Source: Fratercula arctica (lineage: Eukaryota > Chordata > Aves > Charadriiformes > Alcidae). Taken from it: a DNA stretch of 64,000 bases. Where the stretch lies: positions 12,514,927 to 12,578,926 of the forward strand of contig CANTUZ010000004.1 in the NCBI GenBank assembly GCA_947846985.1, given 5' to 3'. Under the pieces are notes generated by a model. It saw nothing but the letters and a program-made list of their open reading frames with translations, had not been told where the DNA came from and did not search any database. Shown one piece after another: positions 26,029 through 37,127 of this stretch. The position numbers and the translations under genes are program-made. The number at the start of each line of letters is the position of its first letter. Position 1 is the stretch's first letter.

Positions 26029-29000
26029 AAAATCTGCCTACGTGGCATTCTGCAGCCCTTGTCCGGAAGAGCCTTTCCGCAACTCTTCACTTGACTTAAT
26101 TACATCAATAAAAGAGTCGCAAGCCGCCTTTCAAAAACACACCACCACACGCTGCTGCTGTTCCTTCTCTTAAGTAGCCCACAAAAACGCAGCAAGAGAT
26201 AGATGATTAGAGCCGATGGCATGATTCTACGTTACAAAGGGTAACTAACCCTGGTAAGGCAGAGTGCAGTACGCTATTTAAATCGGTTTTATTAGAAACA
26301 ATGCTAAACAAATTGGGGACCTTAATCTGATGCTCAAGACCAGGACTTCAACAGGTAAACTGTGACTGGTAGTCTCAGAGCCCCAGCAAAGACCGAGAAC
26401 TCTGAAAACACATCTTATCCTATTTTATTAGCTAAAAATGAACTGCAAGCGGTCACACTGTTGCAAGTGCAAGCTGCAGCACATGGGAAATTCTTATGCC
26501 TTCGAGCGCTCCTAATTAGGACTTTGTAAGCCTTCCTTGCAGCTGACATTCTTAAAAATAAAAGTGCTACGTATCTACAAAACATTCTTCCATTAGTAAC
26601 CACCAAGTAATTTCCACCCAAACGCGTAAGGAGAGCTCACCGAGACTGCTCTCAGACGGATGACCTAACACAACTATTTTTCCAGACCCGCCGAACTTAA
26701 TTTGCTTAAATCAATTTTTATGCTGTTACCCACACCTCTCCCACGCCCTGCCCCAGCCCCAACCACATCCAAGACGAGAAAGGAAGATTTCAGGTCAAAA
26801 CACGCTTATTGGGAGAACAGAACGTTTTCGGTAACTGAAGAAGAGAGAACTCAAATTTAAATTGGAACCTCAGACTTCCTCACACTTTCCAAGACCATAA
26901 GCAAGCATCCTGTTTAACCATCTGACCTGTAAAACGCGGCTAACTCTTCATAACTCTTACCTTCAGGCAGCTTTAAAAATACTGACATAGAATAAAAATT
27001 CTATAGAATTATTTAAGTAATTTCAGAGAATGGAGAAATTGTTTTTAAACTACCACTATAAGCACATCGTGTACTATGCCATTTAAAATAAAAATGATGG
27101 GCTGATATGTAACAAAAGATAAGACTAATACCTAGCACAAAGCGCGGACAAGTTGCTTTAAAAGTAGTTAGAAGTAGGTATTTTGCAAAGATGCATTACC
27201 TTTTCATTTTTAGGGCTATTTTCCAATTATTATGTATGAGAAATACACACAATTTAAAGTGATTTTCGTGTACACAGTGCAAAAGAAGAATAATTATAGT
27301 AAATCTGGAAAGAGGCTTCTGTATAAAGCGACTACAAAGGAGAAGGTTTTACCTGGAATGCTTAAAGAGAAAACAATGGTTTCAACACAACTTCATAGCC
27401 ACTGAGTGAATGCGTCCTTGTGTAAAATTTAACTGGACAGACATTTGGACTAGAGTTCTCTGAAACCAAACAGGAGGGACAGCTTGGGCAGCAAAAGCTT
27501 CCCATCAGCACAATTCAAGTTCCTTCTTGGGAAAGCCCGGACAACGTGCCATACAGGCCGATCTCTTCCGACCAGAACAGAGGGGCAGACGCTTCTTTCC
27601 TCTGGAAGATCACGGATCAAAGTTCTTACACAAATACTTCCCGTTCAAATGTGTTACAATTTTGCTTCCCATAACATACGTATAATTCCAAACAAAGTTA
27701 ATTTCCCTCAAAGGTTCTCAAAACCTATTAAAAAAAAAAAGTATTCTCAATAAGCTGTTACTGAGAACATTTATAAGTTCCTTCTATGCTATTTGTTTTG
27801 GCAATTGTTAAAAAACGAAACAGTAAGTCATTATACAGCTGCCTGGGGGTAAGTATTAAGGACTGAAAGATTGAGTCACTGTATTCCAGTGAGCTTAAAG
27901 GAATGCTTCTGACACAGTCTAATTGTACTGAAGGAAAACTTAAATACTGGGGGCTTTGTTAGTTTGGTTTTTTTTTTTTTTTTTTTTACATGAAAAAAGA
28001 ACCTAAAAACCCTGAAGTTAAAAAAACATTTGTGTTATTTCAGCCTGAACAGACATCTTAATTTTTCATTGTCGAAACACGTCCTCTCGATATGAGCTGC
28101 CACAGAAAGCTTTATTTCAGTACTTTCCACGTTTTTGTGGTGCAGCGGTGCCTCACAGGAGCTGTGGGCTGGAAGCCCTGCCCTTTGCTCGCACCACATC
28201 TCCCACAGAACATTTTCTACTTCACAGCCCCCCACAAACTAACAGCTTTGCTCCAAGGCCAGAGCTGCAATAAAGGGCCCAGCTTAGATGAGAGGGACCC
28301 TCTCATTATGTCCCAGCATTAAGATGGGCATCACAGAGTATAGTTTAACTCTGTTTTGCCAGCCTATTTTCCTGGGAGAGAAAAAAAAAAAAAAAATCAT
28401 TCAAAGTGAAAACTGCCAAGCAAATTTATTCTTACTGCAAACACACTTTCGTTGGCTGAAAAAGTTATTTGTCATGTATCACCTGTACTATATTTACACA
28501 CTTCTCCCTCGGAATAAACACGCCTGCAGCTTGGACATCATAGGCACCTTGTAAAGAATCTCTTCTATTTAAGAGTTATGCAAGTAAAAACTTTTTGTCG
28601 TAAAATAATTTAACTTGTGGTTCTTTGAGACAGAAGGAAAATGTTCTGATTAAATTGTACACATCACATGTGTAGGCCCAAGCGTTGCTCAGAAGACAAT
28701 CTAGATAACTATAAATAATACACAAGCTAAGGCAAAAAGTTTTCATGATAATCACTGTCCTGGTCCCATTGCCTTTCTCTGGCCCTCCACAGGAAGGCAA
28801 ATTAAGAATTCCTCTTGGTATAAAACTAGTTGGATATCTTGCTGGTGTCCCATTAGCTCCTTCTAGTCTATCAGATCCCCTGTGATAACTTTAGAGATGA
28901 GCTTCCTCCACCCTTTGCCACCCCTTCCAGCAAACTGACCACGTGAAATTAAGTATTTTTGCTTTCTCAGAATTTGGCTCATCGTTTCAGTTCTTCTCAC

Positions 29001-30564
29001 CTAGTGTTTGTAAAGCATGTCCATCCCACCTTCCAGCATGCCTGATTCTGTTCAGTGATGGTCCTTAATGGTTTGTCCGTCAGTGTCAGTTAGCTACACG
29101 CTGGATCTTTAGACAACGGGTTCAGCTGACAGTAGGATGCATATATTGTCGTCACACTTAATACAATGGCTTTTATTTCCAGGATAGAAAGGTGGTTTTT
29201 CCCAAGAGATTCTCCAACCCAACACAACTACCCAGCCCGTGTGACTCTGGCCTGCGGCAAGAGTGTGACAGCTCTGCTGTGTGGCAGAGACACGTCACTT
29301 CTGTTCTCTTCACCTTTGCCTCATGGGTGTAATTGAGGGACAGTGCCCTCTGGACGCACTCCCTCTCATCAAGGGCCTAGCTTAATTGTGTTTTACAGCA
29401 AGCTTTCATAGATAAAGGAGGACCGGGATGAAGAAGAATCAGATCCCAGTGGTAGCGGTCTAATGAAAATTCTCTAAGTCTGTAAGAAATTTTTGCGATA
29501 CATTTTACCAAGTTAGAACAAAGGGACAATAAGAAAAGTTAGGACAGATTTGCCATCAACACCAAGATAAGAACAAGGCATACAGTCTTTCTATTAAGAA
29601 ACTAGCCTTGAGGGTTTGAAAATCAGCAATGCTTACACACAGTGTAAGGATTTCCATCTAAATAGCCCTTGGATCAGTTACTTCAGCTGCAGAAGGGCCA
29701 GTTATCACTCCAAAAGCCACAGTGTGTTCCTACAACATGCCACTCATTGAGATAAATTTATTAGGGAGAAACGCCTCCAGTATCTTTCTAGATGGTCCCA
29801 CAAGGGACAGCCATCACACTGTGTTATTACAGAGTATGTCCACGAAGCACAAGCAGCACCACGCACAAGACTTGATCTAAAAAAGCCAAACAATACTTAG
29901 AAGTCAACATTCTGGCTATCTTCGTATTGACAGGTCTTAAAAGTCCCTCTCTGCCTCATGCTGAATACCACAAACCTCAAAGCCAGCCACTCGTAATTAG
30001 CCTTGACTCTGGACACTAGAATAAGTCAAAGACAAGATCAAATGAAGGTTATATTCACATCCCAACTTCACACAAGTTAATAGAAATAGATAAATGCTGA
30101 ATTACACAATATATTAAAGTGACTGAAATCGGTGAGGATACCCACTTTAAAATCTTGCCCAAGCTTGATACCAAGTGCAGCCTTAAGGCAGCACCAGTGC
30201 CTAATGGTTTCTAAATGTTAGCAGATAAGAGCTTGTCAGCTATCATCACTCTGGGGAGCAGCGGCTACAGTTCCATATAGCCCCAGTTTGATACCTTGCC
30301 TGGTGACCTTCCAAGAACTTGGGAACTCTCTCAAAGACTTTTTTTTTTTCCTTAACAGAACTAACATTACAACAAACCTAAGAAAAAAACCGGCTATCTT
30401 CCACTCCCCCCTCCTGCTTGCAACACTGGTGAAATCTATCCCATAATGTTACTCACCTCTGCCCACCATCTTGCCACGTGGCCTGTAAACAAGGATCTGC
30501 AGCTCCCACAGGTTATTCCTCCTGCCTGGAACAGGGACACACCACGCAAGTGAAAGAGCTTCCT
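26029..30564. other. Unique non-coding DNA, no supported gene
   Basis: Moderately AT-rich, no recognised transposon. T run at 27969-27986 and A run at 28381-28396. Short frames on both strands (for example 27484-27753 plus and 28035-28554) resemble nothing known. Confidence 0.5.
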
Positions 30565-30859
30565 CTGAAGCCTTATGAACTCCTTCATTTACATCAACAG
30601 CCAGGAACCATCAGCCCAGTTTACTGATCATTGCACCTGACCAATTAAAAAGCAAAGAACATGTACCCTTTTAATTACTTAAAGCTGTGCAGGTGGACCA
30701 GGCTGATGGATTTAGTCATTTCAGCTGTGGATGGGGGAGGATAATTAGCCTACAGCTGATCAGCAGAGTCCACCACTGCTGCTAGAGAACACACAGGAAT
30801 CATTGATTTAGCTTAATTAAGCTAGGAACCTTACCACTGATGGAAAACTTTTAATGAAA

Positions 30860-30862
<3 letters not shown>
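30565..30862. promoter_or_regulatory. Candidate enhancer-like non-coding element
   Basis: Repeat-free and CpG-poor, with several TAATTA/AATTAA homeodomain-type cores, an E-box-like CAGCTG and a 16-bp perfect palindrome TAGCTTAATTAAGCTA at 30809-30824. It ends at a 29-base A run. The assignment rests on motif content only. Confidence 0.25.

Positions 30863-30891
<29 letters not shown>
30863..30891. repeat. Poly-A homopolymer, 29 bases
   Basis: The longest A run in the window. No recognised retroposed sequence ends here, so I read it as a simple homopolymer rather than a retrotransposon tail. Confidence 0.9.
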
Positions 30892-30893
<2 letters not shown>

Positions 30894-32623
30894 AAAAGGG
30901 AGATTTCGATGTTCTGTCTGAACTTCTGGTCAGCTGTCTTCCTGCTTTTCAAATAGCAAAATTTAAGCAAATTTTTAAAACACAAAATCACTAATTTCAG
31001 TCCCCTGTGTCACTGTTCATCCTTACAACTCCATAAAGTTCTGATCAAAAACTTAAAGGAAACCAGTGTTTAGCTTGCAGATTGTCCCAGGAAGGGGCAC
31101 ACAGAGGAACTGACCTCCTCGACCACCGTTATAGTCATTACCCCTTAAAGCTCACAAGTCTCAGAACATATTAGCTCCCTCTGGAGTGACAGACAAGCTC
31201 TGTCAGCCCGTTGACACTTTGACATTGCCCACAAACACCCCAGGTTCTGGCTGTCAGTGGTTATTTGTTAGAGCTGGCAGTTATCCTGCCGTTTTCTGGA
31301 TGGGATACTCTGTTTGGATGCTCTTCTCAGTAACCTTTCACCGGCACGTTCACAATTACTCCTTCAGAAGAACAGTGGCATCTGCTCCTCACGGAAAGTA
31401 AGAGTAGATTGGGCGATGCTGTAAAGGCTCAGCAATTTTTTCTTCACCGACTGCTAAAACAAATTGTTTTAAAAGACAGTTTAAAGATAAAGGGGAACAA
31501 GAATAACTCTTAAAATCATGGGCACAACACCAGTTTGGAAACCCCACCTTTACTTTATTCTTTCTTTCACTGCTTTAAAGTTCATTGATTTCGCAATTAC
31601 ATGGAGAGTCAAATTAGGAAACATATTCCTAACGGAAACATTTCACTTGTTCTTGTAACCTATGCCACCTAGTGTAACTAAAATAGGGAAAAAATAATAA
31701 CAAAAGAAAAAAAAGTAGTTCCCCCCTCCCCCCGTGTATATGCTTCATATTTTTAAAATGTTTGTACCATGACCTTCAAGCTTCAACTTTTCCACTAATG
31801 CGGATTTCTTACATAGTTAAATTCCAGGTTATAGGTATAAGGATAGTTAGTTGTCATCAGTGGACTGTTGGTAAGTGTGTGTCTTGCTCTTCAGTGGTGA
31901 ACGCAACAATTTCAAGAGTTCTGTTATTTTTGTTATTTTTGGAGCATTGATAAGCCATTGATTGCATTCTCTTTACCGAATCTGAGAAAATCCATCTGTG
32001 TTTTGTAGACATGGCGAAGTGAAAGAAGACCTTTCTCTTTACCAAATAATTTTTTTAATGATAAGAAGCAACCACCAAATCATTATGGACCTTTTTTTTT
32101 TTTTTTTTCCCATGGAAAAATCCGTTGAGGATGTTCCCATGTTCTTTCTTCTAGACGTCCTATTTGTTCCATTCTGGATGGAAGCCACCTATTCACCAGG
32201 ACAGCACTTAGGATCCAGCCGACACTGAACTTTGTTTACCCACAAAAGCATGAGAATAAACTATATATAAATAAATCGAGACTGCATGGTGACAAAAAGC
32301 ACTCAGTACAGATCAGTTAAGAGCAAATACGTCCAAATAAACATTAAAATAAATTTTTGCTTGTGAAGAAGCTGCAGACAGCGAATAATAAATGTATCTG
32401 CTAGGCTGAAAATAAATAAATCTAAGTGGAAGATAATGGGAAGGAAGGTTTCCTACAGGCAGGCTGAGGAATGTTACTGTCAATAAATAGTAACATATTT
32501 CCATTCTGTAACATCTCTTAATACTCTCCCAGGAAGTTAGGCATGATAAATTAATATTCCCCTTTTTCTAGAAAACTCTGAGAGGAATCGGTAAAACTCA
32601 GATCACCTGAACCCAGTCTCTCT
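30892..32623. other. Unique AT-rich non-coding DNA
   Basis: No gene recognised. Contains a T run (32091-32108) and a CTCF-like site at 31662-31675. Short frames only. Confidence 0.5.
31662..31675 (-). promoter_or_regulatory. Candidate CTCF site
   Basis: The minus strand reads ACACTAGGTGGCAT, which matches the CTCF core CACTAGGTGGCA with only the outermost bases off consensus. CTCF organises chromatin loops and insulators in vertebrates. Occupancy cannot be judged from sequence. Confidence 0.35.
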
Positions 32624-32670
32624 AATTCAAACAGGAACTGTTGCACAGTTCCACAGTTCCTGTTTGAATT
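32624..32670. repeat. Perfect 18-bp inverted repeat with 11-nt loop
   Basis: AATTCAAACAGGAACTGT (32624-32641) is exactly complementary to ACAGTTCCTGTTTGAATT (32653-32670). The spacer TGCACAGTTCC itself repeats part of the arm (CAGTTCC). A transcript would form a stable hairpin; as DNA it is cruciform capable. It is shorter than a typical pre-miRNA. It could have arisen by template-switch mutation during replication. Confidence 0.9.
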
Positions 32671-34035
32671 CAAATAAAAACAATACCTAAGTCTGGACTT
32701 TTACTAACTGCATTAATCCTTTTTTTTTTAGGTGATTAGGTCACATGAAAGGATAATGGCTGCGAAATACAATGTATATTAAAGAACACAAAAAGCCTAA
32801 AATGATGGTGTTCTATGGCAAAAAGGAACCAAGCAAGCCAAAACCCAATAAATACAATACAATAAATAGAAAGAAAATAAACCAAACCAAAGTCGTATCA
32901 CTCTTCATTACGAAAAAGAGTTTTCTAGGATAAAATGGGACTTTGGCTTCTTTGACTGTGTATCAGTTTGGGTAATTACATACTGCCTCACTGTAGCCCC
33001 TAGAATCTATATTCACTAGATGGTCATTCACTTTTGCATTGAAGGGTTGTCGTGTTTTATCCTGCAGAAGGTCACATTCCAACAGGGATGAATGCTGCTT
33101 GTGTATTGCTTGCAAATCATTTTGAGTTTTCAAAGCTTCACAGGGCTACTTGGTCATTTGTTCCTTATAAAAGATATAAGGAACATATATAAGGAAAGAT
33201 ACGCTTTCTTTGCTCAGGGATCATGTGGGAAATGTCCCCTCTACCACGATGACCACTGCTATATAATGATAAAATAACGAGTTATTTCTTCATTCTTATG
33301 AAGAACTACTGTTAAAGCTGCCGATTGAACCCTAAAATCCCCCAAATGGGAAAGGTTTGGAAACTGTCCAATGTTCTTTGTTTTTTGTTTTTTTTTTTAA
33401 TTGTTTCCTCAACAATCTTTCTAATATAGCTTGCGGTAAATTAATACAAATAACATAGCCTTAGGATTCCAGTAGTTTCATAACAGTCCATGCCACGTCA
33501 GATCACCTGCGGCGAGAGCAAACACATCATCGCAGTTTTCTTTTTTAAATAAGCCCTTACCGCTCAACAACAAAAACAGCAAAAATTTTGCTATCCCGTA
33601 TTTTGCAGAAAGATCAAATTCTGACGCTCTGAGTCCTGCCAAGAGCTCCTTCCTGCACAAACATTTACTCTGACTTAAATGTGGCTATGCAAATCCTTGA
33701 GCCAGCAGGCAAACTTGAACTCTGGCATGTAAAGAAACCCCACTCAAGTCAATTGCCGTTCATAAATGTAAGCACAGGCATAAATTGCTTGTTGAATTTT
33801 CCTTCAGATTCAGTCCTTCAGTCAGGATTGAAGAAATCTGTTAGAATTTTATTTGGACGAATCTAACCAGCCAGAAGGAAAAAAAATCTTACTCTGTGTT
33901 TCAGAATGAATAATTTGGTATCCAAAGGCAATGCACCTGCATCTGGTTCTGACAAAATCCTGTAATATAGATATGAAACTCATTTCCCATCTCTTAACTA
34001 TCCTTTGAAAATATCCTTGTAATTCCAAATTTACA
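32671..34035. other. Unique AT-rich non-coding DNA
   Basis: A-rich stretch at 32821-32885 (AAT/CAATA-like simple sequence) and a T run near 33389-33398. No gene or transposon recognised. Confidence 0.5.
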
Positions 34036-34643
34036 CAGAATCACAGAATGGTTTAGGTTGGAAGGGACCTTAAAGATGATCTAGTTCCAACTCCCCTGCC
34101 ATGGGCAGGGAGACCTCCCACTAGACCAGGCTGCTCAAAGCCCCATCCAGCCTGGCCTTGGACACCTCCAGGGATGGGGCATCCACAGCTTCTCTGGGCA
34201 GCCTGTTCCAGTGTCTCTCCACCCACCCTCACAGTAAAGAATTTCTTCCTGATATCTAATCTAAATTGACCCTCTTTCAGTTTAAAACCATTACTCCTTG
34301 TCCTGTCGCTCACTCCCTGATAAAGAGTCCCTCCCCATCCTTCCTGTAGCCCCCTTTAGGTACTGGAAGGCTGCTATAGGGTCTCCTTGGAGCCTTCTCT
34401 TCTCCAGGCTGAACAGCCCCAACTCTCTCAGCCTGTCCTCACAGCAGAGGTGCTCCAGCCCTCTGCCCATCTTCGTGGCCCTCTGCTGGACCCGTTCCAA
34501 CAGGTCCGTGTCCTTCTTGTACTGAGGACTCCAGAGCTGGACGCAGCACTCCAGGTGGGGGTCTCACAAGAGCGGAGCAGAGGAGCAGAATCACCTCCCT
34601 CAACCTGCTGGCCCCACTTCTTTTGATGCAGCCCACGAGGCAC
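34036..34643 (-). mobile_element. CR1 LINE fragment, minus strand (longest copy)
   Basis: About 0.6 kb. It opens on the plus strand with CACAGAATCACAGAATGG (CR1 3' terminus of the ATTCTGTG type), then the 3' UTR and polymerase tail. It extends further 5' than the other minus-strand copies, to about GGGCTGCATCAAAAGAAG (minus-strand sense) near 34640, where it is truncated. It is inactive because of truncation and frame disruptions. Confidence 0.95.
34053..34500 (-). pseudogene. CR1 polymerase C-terminal remnant, disrupted
   Basis: An upstream minus-strand frame (34291-34500) shows [20 protein letters not shown] and then breaks. A second frame (34053-34313) resumes with RLDIRKKFFTV before shifting again near 34225, where the HWNRLPRE motif is lost from frame. 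At least two frame breaks mean no functional product. Confidence 0.8.
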
Positions 34644-35609
34644 TTCCAACTACTGCAACTTTTAAAATGAAGCCATCCCATCCTCCAGCCTTGATACCTA
34701 ACCCAACAGTTTGCCTTTCTCTACAGCCAGAGCACCCTGCTTCTTATCCCCTTAATGCCTTAAATACTCCTCCAGCAACCAGCACGTACCAAAGGGTCCT
34801 AAATTTCCATAGCAGCAATAGCAGAACCAAGGATGATAGCATATGTACTCCGTTTCGGAGTCACACGCTGTTTTTTTCTCTGAGTTTTGACCTTCAGGCT
34901 CCCCATTAAAACTGTTGCTTTTGGCAGAAGCAAAAGCTCTTGACCACAAAATAAGGAGGAGGAGGGAGAGGAGGGAGCAGTGATGAAATGGAAAAAAATC
35001 GGGCATCTGACCAGAATTTAGACTGTTGGAAGAATAATATTTCCAAGTTATTTTTCCCACCAGAAATAAGGGAGAGAAAGGCCGTGACAGCTTTTGAAAC
35101 TGTAAGCTGCAGGAATGGTGGGATTTGTGGTTAAAAAAAGAAAAGGAATCAGCAGTACTCATATTTTGTCCAAGGCTTTCTAAACTTTGTATAAAATGGA
35201 GAAGTGTTATCATTCCCTTGGGGATACTGAGGGGACGAAGTGGTACCATGAAATGAGTCTTCCAGGCAACTTTCCTTTATGCTTTCCCCTTCCTCTCCTG
35301 GTCCTGCCACCCACCTCCAGCTCTTGTGGCAGCCAGGTGAGCTCATCCAGGGAGCCAGCCCAGGTCCCTTACCTCTGCACGGTGCCTTGCCTGCTCACCG
35401 GGGTCTCCCCCCCGCAGGAGGGCTGCCTTCTGCAAGAAAAATACATAGCTCTAGGTAATACCTTATTCCAGCCTTGTCGTTTCCTGACTGCGTCTGATTC
35501 AACGACAATAGTCTCGAGGATGAGCTTGTAAAGATTGTATTTTACCTATCGTGGCCCAAATACGAGGGCGGACATCAGTCAGCGCCTGGTTGGTGTCGTC
35601 AGATGAGTT
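34644..35609. other. Unassigned DNA between CR1 and LTR
   Basis: Contains frames of 165 codons (34752-35249, minus) and 114 codons (35187-35531, plus) that overlap and are unrecognised. A strong splice-donor-like CAGGTGAGC near 35333 and an acceptor-like C-rich tract ending in GCAG near 35419 are visible. The last about 50 bases may belong to the leader region just downstream of the LTR in its own orientation. Confidence 0.4.
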
Positions 35610-35883
35610 TGTACTGTGAGAAATGAGTTCCGGTCCGAATGAAATAGGCTCAGGCAGAATCCTCTGTGAAGCACATTTTTATTCACGTTCTTGCAAGAGC
35701 GGGTGACCGAGCAAGTAGGCACACTTTCAGTTCTTGAAACACAACTTTTTATTTCCTAATCCCAGCCAAATTTTTCCCTCCCCTGTTTCCCATTGGTTAG
35801 GTACTCCAGGGTTCATAGTCTGTCCGAGGCGCCTAAAATTCTTCCTGGATGTCTTGCCTCTGTTTACTTCTCTTTATGCTACA
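35610..35883 (-). mobile_element. Probable solo LTR of an endogenous retrovirus
   Basis: Read on the minus strand, the segment starts TGTAGCATAAAG near 35883. It then has a CCAAT box (35792-35796), a TATA-like A/T box about 40 bases on (35746-35755), and an AATAAA polyadenylation signal (35678-35683). It ends in CTCACAGTACA near 35610. This order and spacing fit U3-R-U5 of a short avian retroviral LTR. The TGTA/TACA ends are inverted, as expected. I found no matching target-site duplication, so the exact ends are uncertain, and no gag, pol or env sequence is adjacent. Confidence 0.5.
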
Positions 35884-36172
35884 CCTAAAGGGATTATCTG
35901 ACTAGTTTATTTCTTTCCTTTTTGGTAAAAAATTGCTCAATGTCGTTAGCCCTGGTTAAATGTTTGACTACCCTTCTAGACACTAATCCAGTATGAATCA
36001 GTTTGTCCTTTTGTCTGTGTGATAAGAGATGTTCTACAAGCCTTTGCTGGAGCCTCTTTGTCTTAGTCATTCCCTTATCATGTCGCCTCTGATGGAAACA
36101 ACTTTTCTCCACTGCAAAAGCAATAACTGCCTTTCTTACAGTACTTCTCAGAGGAGAAAGTGGGGAAAGAGG
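35884..36172. other. Unassigned DNA between LTR and microsatellites
   Basis: No gene recognised. The minus-strand frame here (35894-36208) runs through simple sequence at its start and has no family resemblance. Confidence 0.4.
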
Positions 36173-36205
36173 GAAGGAGGGAGGGAGGGAGGGAGGGAGA
36201 GAATA
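36173..36205. repeat. (GGGA)n microsatellite
   Basis: A purine-only tract of GGGA/GGAA tetranucleotides, the first of four simple-sequence blocks within 1 kb. Confidence 0.9.
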
Positions 36206-36358
36206 CAAGCGTGATTTTATAAGGCTGTCGGTTTGCCGTCACAGTCATTAGCCTGTTTCTCTAACTTCCTCTGACTGCTGCTGCGGTGGGCTTCCAGCCA
36301 GTTCTTCTCGGCTTGTGCCCTGCAGGGGCAGACCTACTGCTCGGGATGGGATGGGAGC

Positions 36359-36435
36359 GTGTCTCTGTGTGTCCACACGTGTGTGCCCACGTGTGATGTC
36401 TGTGTGCATGCGTGTGTGGTGTGTGTGCACATAGC
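36359..36435. repeat. Degenerate (GT)n microsatellite
   Basis: Interrupted GT/GTGT repeats with CACGTG-type interruptions. An old, decayed dinucleotide tract. Confidence 0.75.
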
Positions 36436-36520
36436 CTCCCCTTTTGCACCATCGGGGAAGCCACCCGGGCAGAAATCCGTTCTCTCATTTTTGAGCGGTG
36501 TGGGGCTGGGATACTTACCA

Positions 36521-36539
36521 AATAATAATAATAATAATA

Positions 36540-36582
<43 letters not shown>

Positions 36583-36607
36583 AAATAATGAAAATAATGA
36601 AAATAAT
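36521..36607. repeat. (AAT)n passing into (GAAAATAAT)n
   Basis: Sixty bases of AAT (36521-36580, one G interruption at 36543) pass into three copies of the 9-mer GAAAATAAT (36581-36607). The gradual change shows one repeat type seeding the next. Confidence 0.95.
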
Positions 36608-37127
36608 GAAAGAAGAAGAAGAAGGAGAAGGAGAAGGAGGAGAAGGAGGAGAAGGAGAAGGAGAAGGAGAAGGAGAAGGAGAAGGAGAAGGAGAAGGAGA
36701 AGGAGAAGGAGAAGGAGAAGGAGAAGGAGAAGGAGAAGGAGAAGGAGAAGGAGGAGAAAGAGAAGGAGAAGGAGAAGGAGGAGAAGGAGGAGGAGAAGGA
36801 GAAGGAGAAGGAGAAGGAGAAGGAGAAGGAGGAGAAGGAGGGGAAGGAGAAGGAGGAGAAGGAGAAAGAAGGAGAAGGAGAAGGAGAAGGAGGAGAAGGA
36901 GGAGAAGGAGAAGGAGAAGGAGAAGGAGAAGGAGAAGGAGAAGGAGAAGGAGGAGAAGGAGAAAGAGAAGGAGAAGGAGAAGGAGGAGAAGGAGGAGGAG
37001 AAGGAGAAGGAGAAGGAGGAGAAGGAGAAGGAGGAGAAGGAGAAAGAAGGAGAAGGAGAAGGAGAAGGAGAAGGAGAAGGAGAAGGAGAAGGAGAAGGAG
37101 AAGGAGAAGGAGAAGGAGAAGGAGAAG
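36608..37127. repeat. 520-nt polypurine (GGAGAA)n array
   Basis: After a short GAA run the sequence becomes GGAGAA hexamers with GGAGGA, GAAAGA and GGGGAA variants. There is not a single pyrimidine for 520 bases. Such mirror-like purine strands can form intramolecular triplexes (H-DNA). Two blocks share the same order of variant units (near 36756-36872 and 36961-37050), showing an internal duplication. All frames stay open because the repeat lacks stop codons; they read Gly-Glu, Glu-Lys or Arg runs and are not evidence of a gene. Confidence 0.97.

Noticed and set aside
30863..30891. A29 as a processed pseudogene or SINE tail
   Set aside because: The sequence before it shows no resemblance to an mRNA or SINE, and no target-site duplication was seen.
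34752..35249. 165-codon minus-strand frame
   Set aside because: Low-complexity Ser, Leu and Phe composition from AT/CT-rich DNA, no family resemblance.
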